Below are positions 44,043-53,255 of a DNA stretch of 64,000 nucleotides, in pieces (position 1 is the first letter of the stretch; each line of letters begins with the position of its first letter). The translations under genes were made by a program, and so were the position numbers. The stretch spans positions 186,001-250,000 of the forward strand of contig NZ_BAABKD010000009.1 of NCBI RefSeq assembly GCF_039543645.1, written 5' to 3'. The notes under the pieces were generated by a model, which worked only from the letters and a program-made list of their open reading frames with translations, had not been told where the DNA came from and did not search any database. This stretch comes from Paenalcaligenes hermetiae (lineage in GTDB: Bacteria; Pseudomonadota; Gammaproteobacteria; Burkholderiales; Burkholderiaceae_B).

Positions 44043-45695
44043 ATGGAACCCACTGGGCTCGTAGACCAATTTGCACGCAATCATTTACCGCCCTTAGATC
44101 AATGGCCTGTTTTATTACTGGACAACAACCCAGACATTGCCTACCCAAAACGACTCAATGCGGCCATCGAGCTCCTGAGCCAACAAGTGCATAATGGCTT
44201 TGGCGACCATATCGCTTTAGAGTGGCTGGAGAATAATGAAAAAAAGCACGTCACCTATCGAGAGCTCGACCAGCTCAGTAATCAAATTGCTCATGTTTTT
44301 GTCGAGGACATGGGGTTAGTCAGTGGTAATCGCATTTTATTACGTGGTCCCAACAACCTGATGATGGCAGCGAGCTGGCTCGCCGCACTTAAAGCGGGTC
44401 TGGTCACCGTACCCACCATGCCCTTACTGCGTGCCGTAGAACTTAAAACCATTTTAGATAAAGCCGAAGTGCAAGCGGCTGTGTGCGACCAACGCTTAGC
44501 CGAAGAACTAAACTACTGCATGGATCCAGAGCACCCTCATTACAGCCCTTTTTTGCAAACGGCTATGTTTTTTAACTCGGATCAAGCACAAAGTCTGGAA
44601 CAGCTGGCTAAAACTAAACCTACGGATTTCTCCGCCTGTGATACGGCGGCAGATGATGTGTGCCTCATCGCTTTTACCAGCGGTACCACCGGTCAGCCAA
44701 AAGGCTGTATGCACTTTCACCGTGATGTCTTAATCATGTGTGACACTTTTGCCAAGCATATTTTACGCTTACAGCCACAAGATAAAGTTTGTGGTACCCC
44801 ACCTTTAGCTTTTACTTTTGGATTAGGTGGTTTGCTCTGCTTTCCTTTACGCGCAGGAGCCAGCGCTGTACTAGCAGAAAGCCTAAACCCGCGCACGATG
44901 CTGGAGTACATCGATCGCTTTCAGGTCACAATGACGTTTACCGCCCCCACGTTCTATCGCCAAATGGCAGGACTTGTTCAAAACTTTTCCCTAAAAAGTC
45001 TGCACAGCACAGTCTCAGCGGGTGAAGCCTTACCACAGGCTACGCGAGAGTTATGGAAAAAAGCAACAGGGATCGAGATGATCGATGGCATAGGCGGCAC
45101 CGAAATGATTCATGTTTATGTCTCTAGCCGTCCCGAAGACGTTCGCCCGGGAGCCATTGGACAAGTTGTGCCTGGTTTTGAGGCTCAGGTCGTGGATGAT
45201 CAGCTGCAACCTGTTCCTAACGGTACCGTCGGCCGTTTGGCAGTACGCGGCCCTACGGGCTGTCGATACCTGAGCGACCCTCGTCAAACACAGTTTGTCC
45301 AAGGGGGATGGAATTTACCCGGCGATACATTCATCATGGACGATGATGGCTATTTATATTATCAAGCTCGCAATGACGATATGATTATTTCATCTGGGTA
45401 TAACATTGCCGGTCCAGAGGTTGAAGACTGTTTGCTCAAACACCCAGCAGTAGCTGAATGCGGTGTGATCGGTATTCCTGATGAAGTTCGTGGCCAAATC
45501 CTAAAAGCTTTTATCGTGCTAAAAGACGAAGCAGAACCAAGCGAAGTATTAATTAAAGAGCTGCAAGATTTTGTTAAACAAAATGCCGCTCCCTATAAAT
45601 ACCCGCGCGCCATAGAGTTCGTGGAAGCGTTACCACGTACAGAAACCGGTAAACTGCAACGCTTTATGTTGCGTCAAATGGCAACCACAAACTAA
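44043..45695 (+). CDS. Acyl-CoA synthetase, 2-aminobenzoate/benzoate-CoA ligase-like
   Basis: The 550-residue AMP-forming ligase activates a carboxylic acid to its CoA thioester. ATP motifs are LIAFTSGTTGQPKGCMHFHR (P-loop-like), TVSAGEALP, DGIGGTEMIHVYVSS and the hinge YYQARNDDMIISSGYNIAGPE, with the catalytic C-terminal Lys in PRTETGKLQRF. The opening DNNPDIAYPKRLNAAIELL and GGTEM resemble 2-aminobenzoate- and benzoate-CoA ligases. The start at 44043 has CGGAGAG ahead of it; the frame runs 87 bases upstream without such a site. No further benzoyl-CoA pathway genes are in the window. Confidence 0.85.
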   Translation: MEPTGLVDQFARNHLPPLDQWPVLLLDNNPDIAYPKRLNAAIELLSQQVHNGFGDHIALEWLENNEKKHVTYRELDQLSNQIAHVFVEDMGLVSGNRILLRGPNNLMMAASWLAALKAGLVTVPTMPLLRAVELKTILDKAEVQAAVCDQRLAEELNYCMDPEHPHYSPFLQTAMFFNSDQAQSLEQLAKTKPTDFSACDTAADDVCLIAFTSGTTGQPKGCMHFHRDVLIMCDTFAKHILRLQPQDKVCGTPPLAFTFGLGGLLCFPLRAGASAVLAESLNPRTMLEYIDRFQVTMTFTAPTFYRQMAGLVQNFSLKSLHSTVSAGEALPQATRELWKKATGIEMIDGIGGTEMIHVYVSSRPEDVRPGAIGQVVPGFEAQVVDDQLQPVPNGTVGRLAVRGPTGCRYLSDPRQTQFVQGGWNLPGDTFIMDDDGYLYYQARNDDMIISSGYNIAGPEVEDCLLKHPAVAECGVIGIPDEVRGQILKAFIVLKDEAEPSEVLIKELQDFVKQNAAPYKYPRAIEFVEALPRTETGKLQRFMLRQMATTN

Positions 45696-47056
45696 GGAAA
45701 ATAAATTTCGATGCGCAAGCCTCCCAATGGTGAGCGCATCGCCTCGATACTCCCCCCATACAGCAACACCAAATCGGCCACAATAGCCAAACCGAGCCCT
45801 GAGCCGGGAGCCAACTCGTCCGCACGCACACCCCGCTGAAAAATACGTGAATATGCTGAAGCGGCGATTCCTTTACCATCATCATCGATGGTGATTTTTA
45901 ATGCATTTGGTCGACCTAAGGCCTCTGCCCGCTGTACTTGCACCTGTACCCGCGTTTCACACCATTTAAAAGCATTATCCAGCACGTTACCTAAAATCTC
46001 ATGCAGATCTTGAGCCTCGCCTTTAAAGTACAACTCTTTTTGCCCTGAAAGCAGCTCAACCTGTACCGACTTAGGCTCATAAGCACGTTGCAGTAGTTTC
46101 ACGAGACTATGCAAAGCGGGCAAAATCTCTGTGCGCACCCCTACGGTTTTTACCGCTGCCGCCACACGAGCGCGTGATAAATGATAATCCACTTGCTCTT
46201 GCGCAGCATGAATCTGCTGCAACACCAGTTGCGCAAGCTGCGGATCCGGTTTTTTCGCTGCATTAGCTAATACTGCTAAGGGTGTTTTAATCGCATGGGC
46301 CAAATTTCCCGCTTGGGTGCGCGCACGCTCAGTTACCTGGGCCTGACTACGCAAGACCCGATTAAACTCGGAAACCAATGGCTGGATCTCTTGTGGATAT
46401 TGACCATCGATAGAGTTTGCGCGCCCCTCATGAACGGCCGCTAGTCGTTGGCGTAACTGGCGCAAAGGACGTAAACCCAGTTTTAGTTGCCACCATACCC
46501 CCACCACCAGCACACAGCCCAAAACCGCTAACGTTAACACCAGCATCCACACAAAACGCTGTAAAGGCTCAGCAATCCAGCTTTTTTGTGCCGCCACCCA
46601 TACTTGATAACGTTGTGCATGAGAGGGCTCAGCTAACGCAATACTACGCCCTATCACATAGAGCTCCCCAAGCTCTGGATCCTTATAGCGAAACCACGTT
46701 TCTTTATCAATTTGTAAGCGCGGTGGGGTTAAGGTTTCATCCCATAAAGAATGCGAGAACAACAAAGGCTGGGACGACACATCAATCTGCCAATACAAAC
46801 CGCTAAGCGGCTGCTCAAAGCGGGGGTCATTTAATGCCTGCGAAAGCCCCAGCTGCCCTGCTGAGTCCAGCGTCATCTGTGCAATCAATTGCATCATATG
46901 CATATTGAGTTCTTTATGCAGCTGTTCTTCAATATGTTGTTGAAAAAGCTGGTTCAGCAATGCCCCTGCTACCAATAAACTGCAAAACACCCACAGCATC
47001 GCTCCAACCAATAAACGCTGTGTTAGTGAGAGCTTGGTGAGCGTTTTTTTAAGCAT
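45692..47056 (-). CDS. Sensor histidine kinase (PhoQ/QseC-like)
   Basis: The 454-residue kinase has an N-terminal membrane helix (LLVGAMLWVFCSLLVAGALL), a periplasmic domain of about 130 residues, a second helix near residue 170, HAMP, HisKA with NLAHAIKTPLAVL, an N-box LGNVLDNAFKWCE and G-boxes IDDDGKGI and GSGLGLAIV. The chosen ATG 47056 overlaps the regulator stop by 8 bases; a longer frame would run 147 bases into that gene. It phosphorylates the OmpR-type partner encoded upstream. PepSY proteins beside it suggest a signal at the cell envelope. Confidence 0.9.
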   Translation of the reverse strand: MLKKTLTKLSLTQRLLVGAMLWVFCSLLVAGALLNQLFQQHIEEQLHKELNMHMMQLIAQMTLDSAGQLGLSQALNDPRFEQPLSGLYWQIDVSSQPLLFSHSLWDETLTPPRLQIDKETWFRYKDPELGELYVIGRSIALAEPSHAQRYQVWVAAQKSWIAEPLQRFVWMLVLTLAVLGCVLVVGVWWQLKLGLRPLRQLRQRLAAVHEGRANSIDGQYPQEIQPLVSEFNRVLRSQAQVTERARTQAGNLAHAIKTPLAVLANAAKKPDPQLAQLVLQQIHAAQEQVDYHLSRARVAAAVKTVGVRTEILPALHSLVKLLQRAYEPKSVQVELLSGQKELYFKGEAQDLHEILGNVLDNAFKWCETRVQVQVQRAEALGRPNALKITIDDDGKGIAASAYSRIFQRGVRADELAPGSGLGLAIVADLVLLYGGSIEAMRSPLGGLRIEIYFP

Positions 47057-47714
47057 GGGGGTTAATGAGCTTGTAGCCCAAGCCACGCACAGTTTGAATG
47101 TATTCTGCTGGAATTTTTTTACGTAAACGCCCAATAAACACGTCGATGGTATTTGAGTCTCGGTCCTGATCCTGAGCATAAATATGCTCGGTGAGATCAG
47201 CACGGGATACGACTTGCTCAGCGTGATGCATTAAATAAGCTAAAACCTTGTACTCGTGCCCAGTTAACGTTAAGGGCTGATGGGCAAATAAAAACTGGGA
47301 TTGTCGTGTATCCAGCACCAAATCCCCACACACAAAGGTTGCACTGGCTTGCCCAGCGGCACGACGTAATAAAGCCCGTATGCGGGCTAAGAGTTCCTGA
47401 ATATGAAAGGGTTTGGTTAAATAGTCATCAGCACCAGCATCAATGCCACTGACTTTTTCATGCCATGTATCACGCGCGGTAAGAATCAGCACTGGATACG
47501 TGATTTGTTCATTACGCCAACGTTTTAGGACGGTGAGGCCATCTACCTGTGGTAAGCCCAGGTCCAAAACAACAGCATCATAGCTTTCTACCGCCCCCAT
47601 ATAATGGGCCTGCTCGCCATCGGTAGCGGTATCCACCACATACCCCTGTGCTTGTAATGACTCGGTGACTTGTTGTAATAAGTTGAGGTCGTCTTCTACA
47701 ACCAAAATACGCAT
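47049..47714 (-). CDS. OmpR-family response regulator
   Basis: The 221-residue regulator has a receiver domain with the acidic pocket VEDD, phospho-acceptor Asp in DAVVLDLGLPQVDG (about residue 51), LTARD and DYLTKPF (Lys). A C-terminal winged helix follows (LTGHEYKVLAYLM, DSNTIDVFIGRLRKKI, IQTVRGLGYKL). It pairs with the overlapping sensor kinase and starts 2 bases after the PepSY gene, so all three are one operon. Confidence 0.95.
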   Translation of the reverse strand: MRILVVEDDLNLLQQVTESLQAQGYVVDTATDGEQAHYMGAVESYDAVVLDLGLPQVDGLTVLKRWRNEQITYPVLILTARDTWHEKVSGIDAGADDYLTKPFHIQELLARIRALLRRAAGQASATFVCGDLVLDTRQSQFLFAHQPLTLTGHEYKVLAYLMHHAEQVVSRADLTEHIYAQDQDRDSNTIDVFIGRLRKKIPAEYIQTVRGLGYKLINPHA

Positions 47715-47716
47715 GT

Positions 47717-48040
47717 TTATTTCCTTTGGGCTTTACGACTTTTTACTTTTAAGACCTCTGCTGTCCGGGCATCGACATAAAGCTTAAGCACATATCCCCC
47801 ATGTTGCAACAAGCGAATTTTATAGATGTACTGATGGTGGTGACGATCCAAGTCCACATCGAGAACACGCCCTGGATACTGGTGATGAATTTGGCGCAAA
47901 ACCCAACGAAGTGGTTTGATATCACCACGGTGCCGGGCTTCGCGCCGTTGCTCTGGTGATAGGCTCGAGGCGTGCGTGGGCATAGACACGGTCGTGCTCA
48001 CACCAATCCATAAGCAAAGGGCTAAAAAAAAGAGACGCAT
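47717..48040 (-). CDS. PepSY domain periplasmic protein
   Basis: The 107-residue protein has a signal peptide ending MPTHAS and one PepSY domain (WVLRQIHHQYPGRVLDVDLD, IYKIRLLQHGGYVLKLYVDA, GEVL-like VLKVKSRK tail). PepSY proteins are small periplasmic modules associated with two-component systems and metal or peptide stress. It is the first gene of the operon with the response regulator and kinase, and faces a second PepSY gene on the other strand. Confidence 0.85.
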   Translation of the reverse strand: MRLFFLALCLWIGVSTTVSMPTHASSLSPEQRREARHRGDIKPLRWVLRQIHHQYPGRVLDVDLDRHHHQYIYKIRLLQHGGYVLKLYVDARTAEVLKVKSRKAQRK

Positions 48041-48182
48041 GAAGGAGTTTTAGACTTGCACCAAATAAAAAGCATAGGACAAACAAGATGAACCGATGAT
48101 GAACAACGGCTTCATTTTGGGTTCATCCGGATTCCTGCACAATGGAGTCATTGATGATTCGCGTTCCTTCTAAGGAGAAACA

Positions 48183-48599
48183 ATGAAAGTAACGATCCCA
48201 ACTTTAGCCGCTATCGCTACCACCGCTGCCTTAATCAGTGCCCCAGTCATGGCCACCCAGCCTGTTACCCCGATGAACACCATTATCGTTGCCGCCAATC
48301 AAGCCGATGCTCCGGACGTTAAAGGCGGTAAAGCACCTAAAGCTGAGCTTCCTGCTCGCTCCGAGTGGATGACACTCAAGCAAGCCTATGCAGCATTAGA
48401 AAAAGCCGGCTATCAAGACAAAGATATACGTAGTATCAGCAGTAGTCGCTACGGTTATATAGCACGTGTGGTCGACAAAGATGAAAAACGTATTCGCTTA
48501 CTCGTGCATCCAACCGATGGCACCGTCACGATCCAAGAGCGTCGCAAAGACGATCGTCGTAAACACCGCCATCATAAAAACAACACAGATAACACCTAA
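48183..48599 (+). CDS. PepSY domain protein with basic His-rich tail
   Basis: The 138-residue protein has a signal peptide ending APVMA-TQ and a PepSY domain (MTLKQAYAALEKAGYQDKDI, RVVDKDEKRIRLLVHPTDG). Unlike the divergent neighbour, it ends in a basic, His-rich tail (RRKDDRRKHRHHKNN), which could bind metals or anionic surfaces (inference). AAGGAG precedes the start. The 142-base gap to the divergent PepSY/two-component operon is probably a shared control region for the response regulator. A terminator follows. Confidence 0.85.
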   Translation: MKVTIPTLAAIATTAALISAPVMATQPVTPMNTIIVAANQADAPDVKGGKAPKAELPARSEWMTLKQAYAALEKAGYQDKDIRSISSSRYGYIARVVDKDEKRIRLLVHPTDGTVTIQERRKDDRRKHRHHKNNTDNT

Positions 48600-48637
48600 A
48601 CCGATTTTCTCTCGTTCTTTAGTTAACCTTAATTTAA

Positions 48638-48674
48638 AAAGGGCCTTCGTTTTCCGAAAGCCCTTCTTTTTTTA
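48638..48674. terminator. Bidirectional terminator between the PepSY and cytochrome b561 genes
   Basis: AAGGGC.TTCG...CGAA.GCCCTT with one unpaired base on each side forms a stem followed by CTTTTTTT on plus and TTTTT on minus, 40 bases after the PepSY stop and 4 bases after the cytochrome stop. Confidence 0.8.
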
Positions 48675-48678
48675 CTGT

Positions 48679-49206
48679 CTATTTACCTAGCATACGTGGC
48701 ATCACATCTTCCTCGCCACCAGCAATTCGGTGCTTAATTGTCATGACAATGTGCCCAGCAATCAATAAAAACAACAACCAGCCCAAATTACCGTGTAAGC
48801 TATTTCCTAAATCAACCATCCACTGAATTTTTTCGTCAGAACCGGATAAAATAGGAATCGTATTCCAATAGGTAAAAGGGCGACCGCTACCAATGGTACG
48901 TAACACTGCGATAAAAGGAACGGCTAGCATTAATACATATAAAGCCAAATGCCCAAGCTTAGTTATGGTGTTATTGTGTGGACGATGTTTGCTTTGACTA
49001 ATCGCCCATAATATACGCAGCACACCTAACCATAAAATGGTAAAACCCACTTGCCCATGATATTGAAACACCGCTTTAGTAAAAGCAGCATCTTTATCAA
49101 TAAAACGGGCACAAGCGGTTAAAAACATCCACGCAAATCCCAACGCCATAAACCAATGGAAAAAACGCGAAAGCGTACCATAACGCTCTGTGGTGTCACC
49201 CATCAT
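48679..49206 (-). CDS. Cytochrome b561 family protein
   Basis: The 175-residue protein has four membrane helices with the heme-ligating histidines RFFHWFMALGF, FQYHGQVGFTILW, LGHLALYVLMLAVPF and NSLHGNLGWLLFLL/GHIVMTIKH. Members shuttle electrons between quinol and periplasmic partners, and CybB reacts with superoxide. It converges with the PepSY gene and is transcribed alone, facing no electron-transfer partner in the window. Confidence 0.92.
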   Translation of the reverse strand: MMGDTTERYGTLSRFFHWFMALGFAWMFLTACARFIDKDAAFTKAVFQYHGQVGFTILWLGVLRILWAISQSKHRPHNNTITKLGHLALYVLMLAVPFIAVLRTIGSGRPFTYWNTIPILSGSDEKIQWMVDLGNSLHGNLGWLLFLLIAGHIVMTIKHRIAGGEEDVMPRMLGK

Positions 49207-49276
49207 CTACATCTCCTAATCAATATAACGATATAAACATCTCTTTATAGTGTACTGACCCTATATCACAAGGCAA

Positions 49277-50341
49277 TTACTGCACAGACGGATGCGCTCC
49301 GTTATGCACCCATTCACGCCAAATGGCTACTAGCAAAGCCATCAGAACCGGACCGATAAATAGCCCCACAATCCCCATCGTTTTCACACCGCCCACCAAA
49401 CCAAAAAAGGTAGGTAAAAAAGGAAGCTTGACCGGCCCACCTACTAAACGAGGGCGCAAGGTTTTATCCACAATAAATAGCTCGATAGCCCCCCATAAAA
49501 ATAAAGCTATACCAGCCACGGTTTTACCAGAACCAACCAAATACAGGGAAACCAATGTAAAAGACAGCGGTGCGCCCCCAGGAATAAGCGCCATAAAGCC
49601 CGTCACGGCACCCAATAATGCGGGAGATGGAACGCCAGCAATCCAGTAAGCGATCCCTAATACGACCCCCTCGCCAAGCGCAATTAGCCCCATGCCTGTA
49701 ACAGTGGAGTTTACGGTTGCGGGCACCACGCGTGAAAAACGCTGCCAACGCGTCGGCAAAATGCGCTCACCCACAATATCAATTTGCGCCAAAATACGAT
49801 AACCGTCTTTATAGATAAAAAATAGCGTAATCAATAAAAACAACAGTGTGAGCAACAAATGAAAAACATTACCCGTAGCACTCAATACCATCCGGTATAT
49901 ATTACCCAAGTGCTCACCACTGACCATTTCGACCAAAGCCCCTAAAGCATGAGGCTCACCTAAATACAGTTCCCAGTATTCTGTGATCCTAGCACCAATA
50001 ACAGGGAGTGACGGAATCCAATCCGGTACAGGCATGCCATATCGGTTTGCTGCCAACGCCCACACCACAAAAGAGCTAGCCTCTTTAATGACATAAGTTA
50101 AAGCAAATGACAGCGGAGCAATAATCACCCCAATCACAATTAAAATTGCTACCGTAGCGGCAACCAGAGATCGTCCTTTAAAATAAGCAAGTAGCCGCGT
50201 GTACGCTGGCCAGCTCGCCAAGCCAATGATTAAAGCCCCTAAAACCGGAACAATAAAATCTTTAAGAAAAAATAAACCCGCTAATACCACTAATAAAAGC
50301 AGCCAGCGGGCAATCAAAAACGGAGGGAGTACAGGTTGCAT
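49277..50341 (-). CDS. AI-2E/PerM family membrane protein
   Basis: The 354-residue protein has about seven to eight helices. IARWLLLLVVLAGLFFLKDFIVPVLGALIIG at the start and PSPALLGAVTGFMALIPGGAPLSF and IVDKTLRPRLVGGPVKLPFLPTF near the end are AI-2E family signatures. Members export varied small molecules; the AI-2 role is not general. It follows nadE by 7 bases and is the last gene of an ilvD-nadE-perM-like unit. Confidence 0.87.
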   Translation of the reverse strand: MQPVLPPFLIARWLLLLVVLAGLFFLKDFIVPVLGALIIGLASWPAYTRLLAYFKGRSLVAATVAILIVIGVIIAPLSFALTYVIKEASSFVVWALAANRYGMPVPDWIPSLPVIGARITEYWELYLGEPHALGALVEMVSGEHLGNIYRMVLSATGNVFHLLLTLLFLLITLFFIYKDGYRILAQIDIVGERILPTRWQRFSRVVPATVNSTVTGMGLIALGEGVVLGIAYWIAGVPSPALLGAVTGFMALIPGGAPLSFTLVSLYLVGSGKTVAGIALFLWGAIELFIVDKTLRPRLVGGPVKLPFLPTFFGLVGGVKTMGIVGLFIGPVLMALLVAIWREWVHNGAHPSVQ

Positions 50342-50348
50342 AAACGCG

Positions 50349-51191
50349 TCAAAAGGCCTTCAGAGGTGATGCAGGAAGTTGTCGCTTATGTGCGCCCTGG
50401 CGATAGTGACGCACAATAATATCAAATGCCTCGGAGCTAACAGATTGTCCTGTTAAAAAAGCATCAATATCCTCATAGCTTAAACCAAAAGCGGCCTCAT
50501 CGGGGCGCAAAGGGGTTAAGGATTCTAAATCAGCGGTCGGCACTTTATGAACCAAATGCGAAGGTACGTCTAGCTGCATCGCTAAATCACGCACCTGCTG
50601 CTTAGTTAGTCCAGCCAGAGGCATCAGATCCGCAGCGCCATCCCCGTATTTGGTGAAAAACCCCATGAGCACCTCGGCGGCCTGATCACTACCCAATACT
50701 AGGCCGGCATTCGCTGCCGCTACGGCATAGCACACCACCATACGCTGTCGAGCTTTTACATTACCCAGTACAAAATCCTGCTGCTGAGGTGAAGAAAAAT
50801 TTTGCCCGGCTTGTTTTAATGCGTGCTGAATGGCATCGGTTGCCGCCTGAATATTGATATGCAAAAAGCGATCGGGTTGAATATGCCGAATCGCGTCTTC
50901 GGCATCCTGTGCATCGGCTTGCACCCCATAAGGTAAACGTAACGCGATAAATTGCGCATCGTATTGCTCTGCGCGCAACTGCTCTACCGCTTGCTGTGCC
51001 ATGCAGCCCACAACGAGCGAATCAATCCCACCACTAATACCGATCACTAAACTTTTGGCACCGCTTTGACGCACATAGTCTTTCATAAAAGCGATGCGCT
51101 CAGTGAGCTCCTGCTCGGCAGAAATCTCTGGTTTTACACCAAGTTCGGTAATAATTTGTTGTTGAGTACGTTTTTGCTGTGAGCTGAGCAT
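50349..51191 (-). CDS. nadE: Ammonia-dependent NAD+ synthetase NadE
   Basis: The 280-residue enzyme amidates nicotinic acid adenine dinucleotide to NAD+. The ATP pyrophosphatase P-loop is VIGISGGIDSLVVG (SGGxDS), followed by GNVKARQRMVVCYAVAA, GSDQAAEVLMGFFTKYGDGA and LTKQQVRDLAMQLDVP. It lacks the glutaminase domain, so it uses free ammonia. It lies 14 bases after ilvD and 7 before the AI-2E gene. Confidence 0.96.
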   Translation of the reverse strand: MLSSQQKRTQQQIITELGVKPEISAEQELTERIAFMKDYVRQSGAKSLVIGISGGIDSLVVGCMAQQAVEQLRAEQYDAQFIALRLPYGVQADAQDAEDAIRHIQPDRFLHINIQAATDAIQHALKQAGQNFSSPQQQDFVLGNVKARQRMVVCYAVAAANAGLVLGSDQAAEVLMGFFTKYGDGAADLMPLAGLTKQQVRDLAMQLDVPSHLVHKVPTADLESLTPLRPDEAAFGLSYEDIDAFLTGQSVSSEAFDIIVRHYRQGAHKRQLPASPLKAF

Positions 51192-51205
51192 GACACACCT
51201 ATGTA

Positions 51206-53071
51206 TTATTTAGGTAAGACTTGGCTGACATCACGCACGGCGCCTCGGTCGGCCGAGGTAGCCAGCGCCGCATAAGCACGTAAGGCTTGAGATACAACAC
51301 GATCTCGCTGCTCTGTAGGCTGCCAAGCGTCTTTGCCACGGGCATTCATCGCATCGCGACGAGCCTGTAGTTCTTCGTCAGATATAGCCAAATGAATACG
51401 ACGGTTTGGAATATCAATTTCAATGGTATCACCATCTTCGACCAAGGCAATATTACCGCCCTCTGCTGCTTCGGGAGAAGCATGGCCAATCACTAAGCCA
51501 GACGAACCACCAGAAAAACGTCCATCGGTCAATAAGGCCGCACTTTTACCTAGCCCCATGGATTTTAAGTAAGAAGTCGGGTAGAGCATTTCTTGCATAC
51601 CAGGACCACCTTTAGGCCCCTCATAGCGAATAATTACAACATCGCCCGCTACGACTTTGCCATTTAAAATCCCATCAACGGCTGATTCTTGGCTTTCAAA
51701 TACACGGGCTTTGCCAGTAAACTGCAAAATACTGTCATCAACCCCAGCGGTTTTCACAATACAACCATTTACTGCTAAGTTGCCATACATGACCGCTAAC
51801 CCGCCATCCTGCGAATACGCGTGTTCTTTGCTGCGAATACAGCCATTTTCACGGTCCGTATCCAAACTCTCGTAATAACGATCTTGGCTAAAAGCGACCT
51901 GAGTGGGCACCCCACCTGGGGCACTACGATAAAATGTATCCACCGCTTTGGCGTTTGGCCCCATCACATCCCAGCGCTGAATGGCCTCGCCCAGTGTGCC
52001 GCTGTGGACATTGCCTACCTCTAGGTTTAGCAAACCAGCACGTGCAAGCTCGCCTAAAATCCCCATAATGCCACCAGCACGGTGCACGTCTTCCATATGA
52101 TATTGTTCAGTCGCGGGAGCGACTTTACACAAGCAGGGAACATGACGTGAGATACGGTCAATATCGGCCATGGTGAAATCCACCTCGGCCTCTTGGGCGG
52201 CGGCGAGTAAGTGCAGCACCGTATTCGTCGACCCCCCCATTGCTACGTCTAAAGCCATCGCATTTTCAAAGGCTTCACGCGTGGCGATGCTACGTGGGAG
52301 CACCGAATCATCCTCTTGTTCATAATAACGCTTGCATAGCTCTACAATTAGCGAGCCGGCTGTCTCGAACAACCCACGGCGGCGCGCATGTGTGGCTACT
52401 AGGCTACCATTACCAGGCAAAGCTAATCCTAGGGCTTCGGTTAAACAGTTCATCGAGTTTGCTGTAAACATCCCTGAACATGAACCACAGGTAGGACAAG
52501 CGCTACGCTCAATATCAGCCACCTCTTCGTCACTGACAGAAGCATCTGCCGCTTGAACCATGGCATCTACTAAATCTAATTTACGCACCACGGTTTTACC
52601 GTCTTTAGCCATGACTTTACCGGCTTCCATGGGCCCACCCGATACAAAAATCACAGGGATATTAACGCGCAAAGCCGCCATTAACATGCCGGGGGTGATT
52701 TTGTCGCAGTTTGAAATACACACCATGGCGTCGGCACAATGGGCATTCACCATATACTCGACTGAGTCTGCAATCAGTTCACGCGAAGGCAACGAGTACA
52801 GCATCCCGTCGTGCCCCATGGCGATTCCGTCATCAACAGCAATGGTATTGAACTCTTTTGCTACTCCCCCTGCTGCTTCGATTTGGCGAGCCACGAGTTG
52901 CCCGAGGTCTTTAAGATGCACATGACCCGGCACAAACTGGGTAAACGAGTTAACAACAGCAATGATAGGTTTTTCAAAATCCCCATCTTTCATCCCAGTT
53001 GCGCGCCACAAAGCGCGCGCGCCGGCCATGTTACGGCCATGAGTAGAAGTACGTGAACGATATTGTGGCAT
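51206..53071 (-). CDS. ilvD: Dihydroxy-acid dehydratase IlvD
   Basis: The 621-residue iron-sulfur enzyme converts 2,3-dihydroxy-isovalerate and -methylvalerate to the keto acids of valine and isoleucine synthesis. Cluster cysteines are in CISNCDKITPGM (about residues 120-131) and CPTCGSCSGMFTANSMNCL (about 195-213), with SGGSSGLVIGHASPEAAEGG near the C-terminus. Length matches the E. coli enzyme (616). It is the first gene of a unit with nadE and the AI-2E gene, and is divergent from midA. Confidence 0.98.
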   Translation of the reverse strand: MPQYRSRTSTHGRNMAGARALWRATGMKDGDFEKPIIAVVNSFTQFVPGHVHLKDLGQLVARQIEAAGGVAKEFNTIAVDDGIAMGHDGMLYSLPSRELIADSVEYMVNAHCADAMVCISNCDKITPGMLMAALRVNIPVIFVSGGPMEAGKVMAKDGKTVVRKLDLVDAMVQAADASVSDEEVADIERSACPTCGSCSGMFTANSMNCLTEALGLALPGNGSLVATHARRRGLFETAGSLIVELCKRYYEQEDDSVLPRSIATREAFENAMALDVAMGGSTNTVLHLLAAAQEAEVDFTMADIDRISRHVPCLCKVAPATEQYHMEDVHRAGGIMGILGELARAGLLNLEVGNVHSGTLGEAIQRWDVMGPNAKAVDTFYRSAPGGVPTQVAFSQDRYYESLDTDRENGCIRSKEHAYSQDGGLAVMYGNLAVNGCIVKTAGVDDSILQFTGKARVFESQESAVDGILNGKVVAGDVVIIRYEGPKGGPGMQEMLYPTSYLKSMGLGKSAALLTDGRFSGGSSGLVIGHASPEAAEGGNIALVEDGDTIEIDIPNRRIHLAISDEELQARRDAMNARGKDAWQPTEQRDRVVSQALRAYAALATSADRGAVRDVSQVLPK

Positions 53072-53255
53072 TTGATAATCTCTAGCAAAAAAGCATAATA
53101 AAGCGTTTATGATAGACGGCTCTGCCGCTTTAGGCGAATACTATTCGTATTCTAACGCGAAGCTGTCCATCCTTCATCCTACCGGTGCCCGCCTGATCTG
53201 TCATTCATGGCACAATCAAGGCTTGGCAAAACTAACCCCTATTGTTGATTTCATC

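Noticed and set aside
45692..47203. Sensor kinase starting at 47203
   Set aside because: That start lies inside the response regulator gene. The ATG at 47056 in the regulator stop overlap begins with a proper membrane helix.
53109..53255. N-terminal extension of the MidA-type methyltransferase
   Set aside because: The 49 residues before 53256 have no family resemblance and overlap the ilvD promoter region.
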